64,000 bases of DNA, from NCBI GenBank assembly GCA_019914945.1, contig CM034106.1, positions 3,472,001 to 3,536,000 on the forward strand, given 5' to 3'. Positions 22,666 through 34,243 of this stretch are shown here, one piece after another. Source of the DNA: Typha latifolia. Lineage: Eukaryota > Streptophyta > Magnoliopsida > Poales > Typhaceae. The notes below the pieces were generated by a model. That model saw only the letters and a program-made list of their open reading frames with translations, was not told the origin of the DNA and did not search any database. Position numbers and translations under genes: made by a program. How positions within the stretch are numbered: position 1 is the stretch's first letter; each line of letters begins with the position of its first letter.

Positions 22666-23974
22666 CCCAACCCACCGCATGCTTTCCACATAAGGTTGCC
22701 CTCACATAAGGTTCATGCAGAGGTCAATAAGGAGCTCGAGCTAGATAAGACCAAAACAAATAGCAAATGCATAACAAATCCATCAATAGTAAAAAAGAGG
22801 GTGGAGTGCGTGAATACAAGAAAATATGTTAATATATGCTCCAACAAGAGAAACATGCCCCAATACAAAAGTTACAACACAAAAAAAAGAGATAAAGGAA
22901 ACGTAATGCCATACTAAATAAACTGGCACTGAAGTTCTCTTGGCAAGTGTAGTCAATCTAAAATATATATCAAGTATTGATAAGCCTAACGCTTAGCAAA
23001 TAACACTATCTCTAGCATGATTATGCATAAAGAATTTTATAGCAAGACAAGTTTATGTATTTACACCCAACATGACAAGTATATGAATAGACAAAGAAAA
23101 AATATTTGGTCAAGCTATCTTAACCCATCACCATATGATACTCATATAAAGATCAACTAGACACATAACATATGAATGATTTACTTATCCTTAATAATCT
23201 CTATGTACGACATAAGACAGGCATCAAGTTAAATTAGTTAGCACGGTTTGACTCCCAAGCATACTAACTTTTAATATATTCAACAATCACCTGACTCTGC
23301 CGACACTTAGGCCCACCAACTGACACTCGCACAACACCTGGATAAATGTCCTAAATAGGGAGGGTACCCCTAGTAATAAAATCGTCGACCCGTTACCCGA
23401 CAAAACAACAAATTGATTATCTACTACCATAAACTAAGGACTTTAGTCATAGACCCAACACCACAAGTTAGCATCATGCCTTAATGCTACCTAGCTGAGC
23501 TCTCAGCTTTACAGTCTTGCACCACCTATGTAGAAATCATGAGTTACAGCTTAAGGATACCTTGATCTTGCATTATTTGGTACCACTAGATCCACACTAT
23601 CCCACCCTCTTACCACTACTTTAATATATATTATAAATATATAATAAGAATTATATCATGAATGGGCATGTAACAATATCCTCAACCATATATATATATA
23701 TATCTTATGATGAAATCATAACATAACAACACTAAATATAACAACATATGATGTATAACGATCATGATCAAGTGATAATAATTTTAATAGTAATGATGTA
23801 TGATGTATGCCAATCACTCGATAATCATGTATTTAAGTATCTAATATAATATATGTATGTCTCAATTTAATAGCCATCAGTATCGACCTTGAATATTATC
23901 CACCATACTAGACAAAAATACACAGCTTCAAACTTGATAACATCCATACTATCATACCACAAGCTCAAAACATA

Positions 23975-24195
23975 TCATACCATATGCTAAGGGTATCTCT
24001 AAAAGTAATTATATCCTACCATACACTAAGAGTATTTTAATAATCATATTCTACTATACGCTAAGAGTATCTCAATAATAATAATACCTTACTATAAGCT
24101 AAGGGTATATCAATGATAGTTGTATCCTGTCATACACTAAGAATACAATTATCAGTCACAACCATACTCTACCATATGTTAAGAATACATTCAAT
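23975..24195. repeat. Degenerate tandem repeat of about 45-55 bp
   Basis: The phrase TACCATACACTAAGAGTAT and variants recurs at about 23980, 24032, 24053, 24090, 24128 and 24171, with spacers rich in ATAAT. Unit length varies, so this is a diverged minisatellite. Confidence 0.65.
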
Positions 24196-24813
24196 ATCAA
24201 TTCAGACCAGATACCATTCTAGTAATTGCATCACATATATATAATTTTATTATTTTTTTAAATGATAGATCACATGCATTTATCCAGTACTATAAGAAGT
24301 CATGCATATCAAGAATTTATGTGGTAAATAAGTCAAAAAAATATGATACAATGTAGTATCTAATCATATATCCATCACATACTTGCTCATGGTACAAATA
24401 AACTCGTCTAATAAAATATGTACAAGATCAATCTCTAATTATTTTTAAATCATCTACATATTCATGCCCGAGATCAACCTAACAAACGAATGGAAAAAAT
24501 ATGCTCATATCATTTTTATATAGAATCATATAATTATGCTAGCAGGTCAAAACATAATGTGTATCTATAATATGTAAAATATTACACTATGAAAAAGCTC
24601 CCTAGGAGGTAAGAATACTCAGTGCATTTTCTCTTCCTATATTTCCCTCGAGTCCTCTCATATTTATATTTCTATTAGTACGAAATCTGTGAGTAAGGGG
24701 GAAAGATCAAATTAGAAACTCATATCTTACTTCTTATATTTATTCTTATTATTTTTATATGGTTATTTCCTATTTATATTTCTATTCTATTTTCTATTTT
24801 AATAAACTTAGTT

Positions 24814-24909
24814 ATATATATATATATATTTATTTATTTATAATAAAAGATAATTCCAATAATGTGCACATAATTCTTGTGTATTATTCATATGTATATG
24901 AAAACATAG

Positions 24910-24963
<54 letters not shown>
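24814..24963. repeat. TA-dinucleotide microsatellites
   Basis: Two runs of alternating TA, the longer at 24917-24963, carry only rare interruptions. Similar runs are at 25860-25880 and 26638-26684. Confidence 0.9.
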
Positions 24964-25165
24964 GTTTTAAGTAGTTTAGGACATACATTTATAACAATAG
25001 ATGTATACATCATAAGTCAATGCATTTACACATATAAATAAATATAAATATATAACTTAATGGGATTAGTAACTATTAGAATATGGCTATTAATTACTCA
25101 AATAAAATACTTAATTACTTTAACATTCATTGTAATGATTTATTTATTAAACCAGTTGTTACTAA

Positions 25166-25403
25166 AATTAGAATTTGACTAATTACTAAATTATTGGAGC
25201 AGGAAATAAATTAAGATAAATTAAAATGGAAAAATAAATAAAAGAGAGAGTTACTAGGCTAGGCTGGGTTGGGTTTGCCTTAGTAATTAGAATTTGACTA
25301 ATTACTAAATTATTGGAGCAGGAAATAAATTAAGATAAATTAAAATGGAAAAATAAATAAAAGAGAGAGTTACTAGGCTAGGCTGGGATGGGTTTGCCTT
25401 AGT
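25166..25403. repeat. Tandem duplication of 119 bp
   Basis: The sequence starting AATTAGAATTTGACTAATTA at 25166 is repeated head to tail at 25285 with one difference that I can see (GGGTTGGG against GGGATGGG). The near-identity implies a recent local duplication. Confidence 0.9.
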
Positions 25404-27100
25404 CTAAGCTGTGTAAGAGTGCTGGCCCTCGGCCCACCATTACTTACAGCAGCGCAGGGGTGATATGAAGGCCCAGCAATATTTTCGGTTGGAAAACAAA
25501 TCGAAGAGAGAGATAGAACGAGTACAAAATGAGAGAGAGACGGGGGGTGGGCGAAGAGGTGGCAGTTAGAGAAGCGACATGGCCTCGTGGGGAATTCCGA
25601 CTGAGGGGAAGGTGGCGGAGGTGTCATGGTGATGGCATGGTTGTCGGAGGGAGAAGAAGGTGATGGTGGTATAGTGTGAGTTTGTTGACTGGTTGAGGTG
25701 GCGGCGTGGGGGCTGGGGGGGGAGAATAAGAGAGGGAAAGAGGAGAGAGGAGAGTGGTGGTGGTGGCTTTTTGGCGTTGGTTATGGATGGAGAGAAGATG
25801 GAGTGGGGAAGTACTGTTGGTAGTGGCGGTAGATGTGAGAGAGATAAGGGAATATAGGGAATATATATATATATATATATGCGTTTCTTCCGTACCATAG
25901 AAATTTTTTATCAATCATTTTAATGAAGATTTAACGGTTAAGATCTTTAAGGATATAATAGGAATAAAAGATATTACTGATTTAGTAGGTACTTATTATT
26001 TTTTAGATATATAATCTTGCACATTATTTTTTGACAATTATATTATCTTAATATTTTTATTAAGTAAAAGACATATATATCCTTAACTAAGATTAATGAA
26101 TATATATCAAAATAAGGGTATTGATGTCTTTTATAATTAACTTGATGAAAATTTAATTACATTTTATCTATTTGATTATTTTTTATTATTTACATATATC
26201 TCTCATTAGTTTAATTGATTTAATTAAATTTTAATAGATAGAGATAGAGAATTATATTTAAATTGAAGTTTATCACCAAATAATCAAATTGAAATTATTT
26301 AATATTAAATGATATATCCTATAATTAAGGTATAATTATATTTAAGAGAGAAATCTTAACGGAAGAAAAGAACGTGTAGAGCTCTTCTTTCATACCGTAA
26401 AGTTAAGTGTTTATCAATCAGTTTGACGAAGATCTAACGGTTAAGATCTTCATGGGTATAATAGAAAATTTGAGAAGTTAGGCACATGTAATTGAATCTT
26501 CCTGACTAATATATTCTTTTTCTTATGTAACGTGGTTTTGAAACTAGTACCGGAAAACAGGTATCGGGTATGAAAACTGGCTATTATAGCCGTCAGATTA
26601 AGATTATAATTTTTAAAGGGGCATTGAAGTATTTGCCAATATATATATACAGGGGTGTGATATATATATATATATATATATATAAACAGAGAGAGGGAAA
26701 GATGAAGTCGGTTTGGGATAACAAAAAAATGGAGAGAGAGAAGAGAATAAAGAGAGGTGAATTAGAAATAAGTGATCTAATTAATTGGCTTAAGGATATA
26801 ATTATTATAAAATTCATGTGTAGAAATCATTATGTAATTTTTTTCTCTAAGATGTGTAAAATTTAAAAGATAGAAAACTATAATTATCAAAAAGTAGTTT
26901 TCACTTTAGTGATTTTTCTATCATGTATCTACTCTTCTAAGAGAATTTTGTGATATTTACTAAGAACAGAAGATGACGACCATTACAAAAATCATTTCAC
27001 TCTTTATTTCCTTCATCAATGGATCTATATACGTTTTCACAAACCTAATCTTCTTCTACTCATGGTTTTAGCATGAATTTGAAGTATGTTAATTTAGGGA
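25404..27100. other. Purine-rich then AT-rich sequence without a gene
   Basis: 25440-25860 is GA-rich on the plus strand (GAGAGAGAG, GGTGGTGGTGG motifs), which keeps minus-strand frames open but Pro/Ser-rich and low in complexity. 25885-25965 and 26378-26465 are diverged direct repeats sharing TTTATCAATCA and TAACGGTTAAGATCTT. No coding domain is visible. Confidence 0.45.
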
Positions 27101-27289
27101 TTGGACTAGTGATGCGATCTGCTCAGAGGAGATCACAATATAGGGACTTGGGCTCGATGGATGGAGTCTAGTAATCTTATCTGCTTATTTGGTTCAGTTA
27201 AAGTTTATTTAATTAACTAAGTTTAATTTAGTTAATTCCTATGCAGTTTTGGGATAATATTTATAATATATTCACCTGACATCCAAAAA

Positions 27290-27353
27290 CCACTTGGATA
27301 AGATGGAAGATATCTTGATCACCACTTGGATAAGATGGAAGATATCTTGATCT
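27290..27353. repeat. Tandem duplication of 32 bp
   Basis: CCACTTGGATAAGATGGAAG begins at 27290 and again at 27322; the two 32-bp copies are identical by eye. They lie in the presumed LTR of copia J. Confidence 0.9.
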
Positions 27354-28067
27354 AGAACTTTTATATTCAGTGCTTCCTCAGATTTGAAATCTATGGCAAA
27401 TCAAAGAACTAATTTGAGCTAGATAATAAGACTAATTTAGCTTAGTCATGTTTATCTCTACATTATATTTATGTCTAATGTAAGGCCTTAAAGCAAAGGT
27501 GGAGTGCAACCATAACTAAATCAAGGAATGAACTAAGAAAGAATATTGGCTTAAGCCCTTGTCGGCCCTATCTCCTTCCTCAAATCTTAGCCAAAGGTTA
27601 CACCTCCCTCCTTCTTCACCAACTTAGTCCACATTTTCCGTTGGCAACGTCTCAACCAGCTTCTAACCTCTTTCTTTCCTCCTTAATCTCCTCTTCAATA
27701 TCTACTCTCTAATCTACAACCAAGAGGACTTCCAAATTCCACCATCCACGTCCATCCTATCACCACTGACCTTTTGTCATTTTATCAATCATAACCTTTG
27801 ATCTCCCATCCGATCAATGATATTCTAAGTGTTTGAATTCCTTACTTCCCAAAGAATAGAATATCCAAATCTTATCTTATTCCGACGGTTAGATCAACTA
27901 GAATTGCCTTGTAAAGTTTCTTGTCCATATCTATCTAGAACTATTATGAATCGGTTTAAGCCAGTCCGTATTAAATGGTATCCAAGCAAACCCTTGTTGA
28001 AAATCGAGTCTAGTCGGTTTGTTACAACTAGAAACATTTTATGATCTATTAATTAATCTCTAAGAAG

Positions 28068-28080
28068 TAGTATTAGAGCC
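28068..28080 (+). promoter_or_regulatory. J primer-binding site
   Basis: TAGTATTAGAGCC differs by two bases from TGGTATCAGAGCC, the initiator Met-tRNA site, and sits just after TCTCTAAGA, a plausible mutated LTR end. Confidence 0.6.
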
Positions 28081-28353
28081 TAATCCATGTTTAATATCTT
28101 GAATTATTTTATTATATTGAAGATTAATTATGAACAAATCTTTCAGGGTTCAAAAGTTTACATATTTTGAGTTTTTGATTCTTTGATGGTTGTTTTATGG
28201 ATTAAGACTGAGGTTTATATCTAATTTGGATTTACTCTATTATATGCCCATATTCACATATTTTTTTAGAACTATGGCTGTATGGCATATTAAATTCAAT
28301 GTTGGCCTCTTATTTTTTGTAGAATCTATGGATTTGGGTTATGAGGTTATCAT

Positions 28354-28816
28354 AAACATGATCATTAGGTCTGACCCACCCAAACCCGGCCCGAACCCGC
28401 CTGGTTTTAACCGGGCCCGATTTAGGCCCGGCTTGACCCGAGCTTGATATGGTAGTGGGTGGCATGGGCTAAACCTTTCCCCACTCGGCCCGGTCCGAAA
28501 GCCCGATCCACTACTCTCATCTATAGCCCAACCCATAATGTATACATATTTATATAATTATTTTAGTCCCATATTAGATATTTAGTAAACTATATATCAA
28601 TATATATGTATGTTTCAATGAAAGATAACTAAAATATCTTCATATAAGCCCATTAAACTCGGCCCAATAAAATATAATAATTTTTATATTTAATGTATTA
28701 TGTTAAAGCCATTATACCCAACCTAAGCCCAATATGCAATGAGCTAGTGGGCGGTAACAAGCTAGAATATTCTAGCCCGGCTCGAACCTGGCTCGGCCCG
28801 CACGATGATCACGTCT
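28354..28816. mobile_element. Non-autonomous DNA-transposon-like insert with 8-10 bp duplication
   Basis: AGGTTATCAT occurs at 28344-28353 and 28817-28826, and removing the segment plus one copy restores a continuous sequence. The ends are imperfect inverted repeats (ACATGATCATT against ACGTGATCATC). Subterminal GGCCCG/GCCCGAACC runs at both ends resemble many small plant hAT-type elements. There is no transposase. The exact duplication length (8 for hAT, 9 for Mutator) is uncertain. Confidence 0.75.
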
Positions 28817-28826
28817 AGGTTATCAT

Positions 28827-29379
28827 TGGCTTTCAAGATGACATTTGCCATCTTGAACTTGTTTGTAGTGCAATCGCTTGCGCAGCGCCACTGTGTAACG
28901 ACCATTAAAAAAAATTGTGATCGCGGAATCTACTCAGCCATATTTACTTTCATTCAAATGTAGAAGGCTTTGATCTAATAATGTGATTTATTTTTAATTT
29001 TATTTCTATTGATGATGTTTGATAGTTTGATTTGTTTCTCATGTGTCTTTAAATCTAATTAATTTCATGTAATATCTATATTTCAAATTAATTATCTAAC
29101 ACTCCAAATAGGTTGATTGGATGTTAAATAAGTCTAAAGATAGATTTATTATTTGACATAAATTATTGTCAATATTTGATCATTACAACAAAAGTACCAC
29201 TTATAGTTAACATTATTATCCAAAGACTTGATTTTAATATTGTGTTTGGTATCTTAAAATGTTATCATAAATATTTTAACTTTAAAGATTGTTTATTTAC
29301 TTATTTGATGTGAACATACATATATATGATTTTTTGTTCTCTATTCAGCTTTTATGTTTGCTACTTTTATATCTACAAA
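28827..29379 (+). other. J leader between primer site and gag
   Basis: It is AT-rich with no open frame. No feature is seen besides its position between the insert and the first gag codons. Confidence 0.5.
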
Positions 29380-30020
29380 TATGAACAATATTCATATTTT
29401 GAATGCGACTAACTTCAAAGACTGGAAAGAGAATATGTTAATTATTCTCGGCTCCATGGATTTAGCCTTATAGCATTGAGAATGACAAAACCCGCTCCTA
29501 GAGCAAATTTCACAGATGATGTGGTATAATATGAGAAGTGGGAGTGTTCCAATTGCCTGAGTCATGATCATTAAGCATGGCATTCTAGAGGCTTTTAGGG
29601 GTGTGATAACTGATGAAGTTATCAATGCCAATAAATTTCTTACCTAAATTTAAAGATGTTTTCCCCAAAATGGTAAAGCTGAAACAAGCAAGCTTTTAGC
29701 AAGCTTGATTTCAATGAATTATGAAGGCAAGGGTAATGTTCGAGAGTACATCATGGAGATGTCTCATCTTGCTTTAAAACTTAAGGCATTAAAGGTCAAC
29801 TTATCTGATGATTTGCTCTAACACAATTTAATTAGTTTGTCAGTTATAACTACTAGAAAAAGAAATGGACTCTTAATGAGCTCATTTTATTTTGTGTGCA
29901 AGAGGAAGTTGAAGTAAGATGAAACTAAAAGTGCTCATCTGGATGGCACTTCTAAGCATAAAGGCAAACGGAAAAAGAAGAATAGTGAAGTTGATGCTTC
30001 TAAGGGTCTACAGCAAAGAA
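29380..30020 (+). pseudogene. J gag
   Basis: Codons from 29383 read NIHILNATNFKDWKENML then IILGSMDLAL, a copia gag opening. After stops, SLISMNYEGKGNVREYIMEM and LALKLKALKVNLSDD follow near 29700-29815, and a Lys-rich stretch (KHKGKRKKKN) near 29955. A knuckle remnant may lie near 30050. At least eight stops are present. Confidence 0.75.
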
Positions 30021-30125
30021 ATAGAAAACTAAAGTTTGCTTTTTTTTTGTGGCAAGCTTGGACATGTAAAGTAGGAATGTATCAAGTATAGTGCATGGCC
30101 TACTAAGAAAGGTATATTTCTAACT

Positions 30126-30600
30126 TTGGTTTGTTCTAAAGTTAATTTAGCTTTAGTACCTAAAAACACTTGGTGGTTAAATTCTCATACTACTACTCAT
30201 ATTTGTGTTTCTATGCAGGGTTGCCTAAGTTATCGAAAGGCAAGTGAGGCTGAAACATATATCTACATGGGAGACAGCAAGTTGGTGGAACTAGAGGCAA
30301 TAGGGCATTTAAAATTATTGCTCAAAACTGGTTGTTATTTGGATTTGATGGATACTTTTGTTAAACTAGCTTTAAGACAAAATTTGATTTCAATTTTTGT
30401 TTTGGATAAATTTGGTTATTGTTGCTCCTTTAGAAATAATTAATTTACTTTATCCGTGAATTCAAGTATTGTTGGAATTGGTTTACTTAATGTTTATGAA
30501 AATCTATATTTGTTGGAAACTATTTTATCTTATAATAAAATCTTTCATGTGGAATCACGATGTATTAGTTTAAGTGTAAATTAGATAAAGAAAAGTCAGC
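30126..30600 (+). pseudogene. J protease region
   Basis: The 105-aa frame reads NLALVPKNTWWLNSHTTTHI, where functional relatives have D-T-G/A-T-T-H after WW; here the catalytic Asp is Asn and the triad is NSH. It continues with QGCLSYRKASEAETYIYMGD and LLLKTGCYLDLMDTF. A pre-integrase segment with stops follows to about 30600. Confidence 0.8.
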
Positions 30601-30679
30601 CTCATTATAGCACAAACACCTAGGTCATATCTCAGAACTATGGATCTCTTATAACTTATTCATATATATATTTGTGGAC

Positions 30680-31150
30680 CATTTCCTATGGCATCTTAGA
30701 ATGGCCAACAGTATATTATAATATTTATAGACAATTATTCAAGATATGGTTACCTATTTCTTATACATGAGAATCATAGGTTTTGAATGTATTCAAAACA
30801 TTTAAAGATGAAGTTGAGTTACAACTTAAAAAGGATAAAGAGTGTTAGATTTGACTGTGATGATGAATACTATGACAAATATGATACATTAAGTAAACAA
30901 CATCCAAGACTATTTGCTAAATACCTAGAGGATTGTGGAATCATCTCACAATATGCCATGCTAGGGTCACCTAGTATGAATGGTGTATTTGGAAGATGAA
31001 ATCAGACTCTTAAGTATATGACAAGAAGTATGATTAATCATTCTACTTTACTAGAGTCACTCCAAGGTGAAGCTCTCAAAATGGCTAGAATTATCTAGAC
31101 ATAATAAAATTATAATATTTTTATGGGAGGAAGCCTCGAAAGTTACGAAT
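30680..31150 (+). pseudogene. J integrase
   Basis: It reads FIDNYSRYGYLFLIHE near 30735-30775, then KRIKSVRFDCDDEYYDKYDT (30840), IISQYAMLGSPSMNGVFGR to 30999, and after a stop NQTLKYMTRSMINHSTLLES. The second catalytic Asp context (RSDRGGEYY in relatives) is degraded to RFDCDDEYY, and the Glu context (NGVAERRNRTL) is NGVFGR*NQTL. It is inactive. Confidence 0.8.
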
Positions 31151-31281
31151 CTAATGGCTTTAGTTTCACATGATTCTAAGGTCGAATTAGAAAAATAAAA
31201 TTAAATCAGTGGAGAAAGGTCAGAATTAGATAAATTGGTAACTATCCAACATTGCGACAATTGTCGGTGGGTGGTGGACAG

Positions 31282-31525
31282 TGATAGGGTTCCACAGAAT
31301 GATTCCTTCAAGATCTAGATTGATTGCAGAAAGCAGTCCGCGGAATTAAGAGAAAATATTCACCAAATATTCTCCAATAGTCATACAATTACAAAACCAA
31401 ATAGGGGCAATTCGTAACTCCCTGAGTTACGTTTTCTGTATTTATATCATTCAAATTTGAACTAAAACTAGGACGAAATCACGATATAGTGGGGATGAAG
31501 GTGGTGGTGATGGGTGGAGTGGATG
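31282..31525 (-). mobile_element. C3 3' LTR remnant
   Basis: It begins TGATAGGGTTCCACAG on the plus strand (outer end) and stops after GGGTGGAGTGGATG. It is closest to the LTR fragment at 50746-50992, which ends at the same base of the LTR. Confidence 0.8.
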
Positions 31526-32280
31526 TATATTGTATCATTTCTGATTTATTCACTCTCTCGACTTCTATGATAATTATACTGAAATTAATGTAACCATAAC
31601 GTGTGTATATTTTTGAGTGAGCATGACAGCATGAAATTCTTTTTAAATAGCTCACTATTGACCTTGATTTGCACAGTTTGACCTCATGCTTAGTCATCAC
31701 AAATGTGTTCATAAAAGATCAATGAAAAGGGCTACAATGAGTTAGTGTGAAAGCCATCTTGTTTAGAGTCTAGTTTGACTCAGTACATTTCTTGCAAATT
31801 AAATAAATTTTTTTTGCTACTTGTGTATATATTCTCACACATTGTTTGATTTGTACTATAAGAAAAGGGCTACCTACTCATGTGTGAAAGCCATCATTGC
31901 ACCTATATGGTTTATGTATAAAAAAAATAATACAGGAAAAATTCCTGTTCGGTTATGGCGAATAAGTCGAAAAGTGCAAATTTAAATACTAAGTCGGTTT
32001 GACTACTGTGTTGTATCATTGTTTAAATAGGAAAGTTTATTTAAGAAGAATGTTTCATATTATCTATGCTCACCTTGCATATGTATATTGTTATGATCAA
32101 TCAAGATTAATTTAATTTTGAGTGATGCATTAGAATTGATTATAATATGCTCTTGATGATTTGATTGATCTGTGTATGACTTATTTTATTTGATTATCAT
32201 ATTCTATGTCTTGAATCTATTTTGAATTTTCTAGAAGTGCATCTCCAAAAATATTTTTGATTTATTTTAGTTTTAATTAA

Positions 32281-32843
32281 AAAAAAAGGGGCGTTCGAAC
32301 GCAGATTTTTGAGTTCGAATGCGGTGACTGGCGCGTTCGAACGCGCAGACTAGTGCGTTCGAACGCACTCGAGGATTCTTTAAATATTACGTCCGAACCC
32401 AAGGGTTTTCATCTTCCATCTTCCAAACCCTAGAAATCCATCATTTCCTCCCTCTCAAATATTCAAGATCTTGATATTTTTCATCTAATTTCTCACTACA
32501 AACCCTTTTAGAGGGTAGTTCTCCTCCGGATCTTGCATCTTTCGGCCGAATTTCTGAGTTTTTCTTCACTTTTGCGAGGTATGATCATCCATCAATTTTC
32601 CTTATTTTTTATTCAATTAAGTCTTTTGATCTTGATTGATTTCGTGCGTTTTCAAGTTTTGATCACGTTAAAGTTACTATCTTAATGTTTCTTGTGTGAT
32701 TGAACGTGATATCTTAGCGTTTTCAAGTGGATGATGGATTTCATTTAGGGCCTTCATGGTTTCTTGATTTCTTTTTGATTTCTTGTTTTTTTTTGGTTGC
32801 TTTGGGCATGTATTGAAACTTGCATCTTGTTTCTTCCTCAAGA
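32281..32843 (+). promoter_or_regulatory. Candidate internal promoter and 5'-UTR intron of the envelope-like gene
   Basis: Three exact GCGTTCGAACGC (32291, 32333, 32355) and one variant (32313) are followed 13 bp later by TTTAAATA (32379-32386). A pyrimidine-rich leader leads to GCGAG|GTATGA, a good 5' splice site (GT at 32579). The T-rich tract ending TTCTTCCTCAAG (AG at 32841-32842) is a good 3' splice site, one base before the ATG at 32844. The layout copies the LTR: palindromes, then TATA. It is inference from motifs only. Confidence 0.5.
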
Positions 32844-33892
32844 ATGCCTAGGAAAGCTGTAGTTTCCAAGAAACCTAGGCTGCCTTCGTCACCATCTTCG
32901 GCCCCAAAGTTTTCTACTTCAACGGCTGCAGGACGATACAAACATAATTTTGGCACCCGTCCTATTATTTGTGAACGACCCGTGGTCATTTCCGATTTTT
33001 TATCTTTGGGGATCGAACAGATATTTACTGAGCGAGGATGGTTATCGGTGTGTCGGATGAGCGGGACTGCTTATGTGGAAGTTGTTCGCGAATTCTTTTG
33101 TAATGCCACAGTTTTAGAACGATGTATTCGTTCTACTGTTCCTGGGGTGTTTGTATACATGGCCTTTGATGTTATTCGTGCTGAACTTCATCTTCCTGAT
33201 GGTGAGTTCCAGTATCCCACGTCTGCTCCACTTCCTGATGTCGATGAATATGCTGGCACATTACTGATCAAAGGGGAACGGTGGAAGGGAAACATGATGC
33301 CGCATGCGAAACTGACACCAGTGGCTCGCATGCTTCACCTGTTTTGTTTGTCCAACGTTACTCCCAAGACTCGACATTCCAGTATCAGTCTGGATCGTGC
33401 ATTCCTTCTTCATGCAATGTTATCTGGAGTCTCTGTTGATTTGGCTGTAGTGATTTATGAATCGATTCTCATAGCTGCACAAAAAGAAGCACCTCGTGAA
33501 GGGTTACCGTTTGGCATCTTTATTACGAATTTGTGCATTCAGAGTGGGGTGCGTGTGGATGCTTCGGAATCTTCCATTACTTCGCACAAACCGTTGGATC
33601 GGATTACTCTGAAGCGGAGTCAAGCTCACGACCAGTCGTCTCCTCTCAAGCCGTCCTCTTCCGCCGCTGGTCGCTCATCGCACCCCCGACGCCCGATGAT
33701 AGCTCTGACGGTGACACATCTCACTCTGAGGGGGAGTTACCACAGTACTCTACTCGTTTCGATCAGCTTAGTACTCAAGTGCGCGATCTTCATTCGGCAA
33801 TGACTGATTTACCAGCTGAGCAAGCTCGTCAAGGGACTGTACTTGACTCTATGTTGACGATTCTTCAGCGTCAGTTTCCTCCGAGTTCCTAG
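32844..33892 (+). pseudogene. Sirevirus envelope-like protein, nearly intact, one frameshift
   Basis: Translation from ATG 32844 gives MPRKAVVSKKPRL, a basic and possibly nuclear-targeting start, then the PF20167-type domain at residues about 38-240 (RGWLSVCRMSGTAYVEVVRE, FFCNATVLERCI, GVFVYMAFDVIRAELHLP, LPFGIFITNLCIQSGVRV). A Ser-rich linker follows (about 258-280). A one-base shift near 33682 moves to the frame TPDDSSDGDTSHSEGELPQY, ending at the stop after QRQFPPSS (33892), about 350 residues. The C-terminal 40 residues have heptad-like hydrophobic spacing and could form a coiled coil. No clear membrane segment is visible, so envelope function is only a label. An upstream ATG at 32820 lies within the putative intron. 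Confidence 0.8.
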
Positions 33893-34243
33893 TCTTTGGC
33901 ATTTGTGGCAAAAAGGGGGAGAGTGTCTAGGTGTGTAGGGAGGAGAGAATGGTAATAGGGGGAGTTTATTAGAGTCTATCTGTCTTTCTAATCTTGCTTA
34001 TAACTTTGCTTGGAAAAATTGTGAACTTTGTCTGTTTAAATATTTTTGAACTTATGCTCCATTGATAACTTGTGGTTGGACTGTTTATTCATTTCAAGTT
34101 ATTTTCACTTGATCTTGGATTGGTATATGTTTATTTGCAGGGATTGATGTGCAAAATATTCTAGTCTTGTTGATTGCTCATTTGAAGTCTTTGTAATAAC
34201 TTGTAACCTAGGGGTTTTGTCACAAATTGCCAAAGGGGGAGAT
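33893..34243 (+). other. Sirevirus 3' noncoding region with repeated polypurine tracts
   Basis: Purine tracts AAAAAGGGGGAGAG (about 33910), TAGGGGGAGTTT (about 33957) and CAAAGGGGGAGA (34231-34242) lie at the same places as in the element ending at 2919. The last primes the LTR. Confidence 0.75.

Larger units (their letters stand above)
22666..25165. other. AT-rich sequence, no recognisable gene
   Basis: No coding domain, LTR end or primer site can be read. It holds the degenerate repeats at 23975-24195 and several TA runs (23691-23706, 24814-24830, 24917-24963). Short frames such as 22696-22917 have no recognisable content. Confidence 0.5.
27100..31281 (+). mobile_element. Degenerate Ty1/copia element J (non-Sirevirus)
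   Basis: A primer-site-like TAGTATTAGAGCC at 28068-28080 follows a probable 5' LTR whose left edge I cannot place (about 27100). Gag, protease and integrase remnants follow in order (29380-31150) with many stops. RT and RNase H are missing because the chromovirus C3 LTR begins at 31282. The gag opening (ATNFKDWKENMLIILGSMDL) and protease region belong to a different copia lineage from the Sireviruses. Confidence 0.75.

Noticed and set aside
23975..24195. Centromeric or subtelomeric satellite
   Set aside because: The unit is short, irregular and occurs only in this small block.
24759..24974. Hydrophobic Tyr/Ile-rich frame of 71 codons
   Set aside because: It is the translation of TA microsatellites.
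25373..25914. Pro/Ser-rich minus-strand frames of 84-110 codons that might be a host gene leader
   Set aside because: They come from GA-rich low-complexity sequence and an AT microsatellite; no start context, domain or splice structure is convincing.
27829..28044. Frame of 71 codons upstream of the J primer site as a host exon
   Set aside because: It lies in the presumed copia LTR, has no recognisable domain and no support from neighbouring sequence.
32741..32989. Minus-strand frame of 82 codons opposite the envelope-like gene start
   Set aside because: It is antisense to the conserved frame and spans the candidate intron; no domain is seen.
32844..33892. The envelope-like ORF as a single-copy host gene
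   Set aside because: Three copies occur in the window, each followed by Sirevirus polypurine tracts and LTR.
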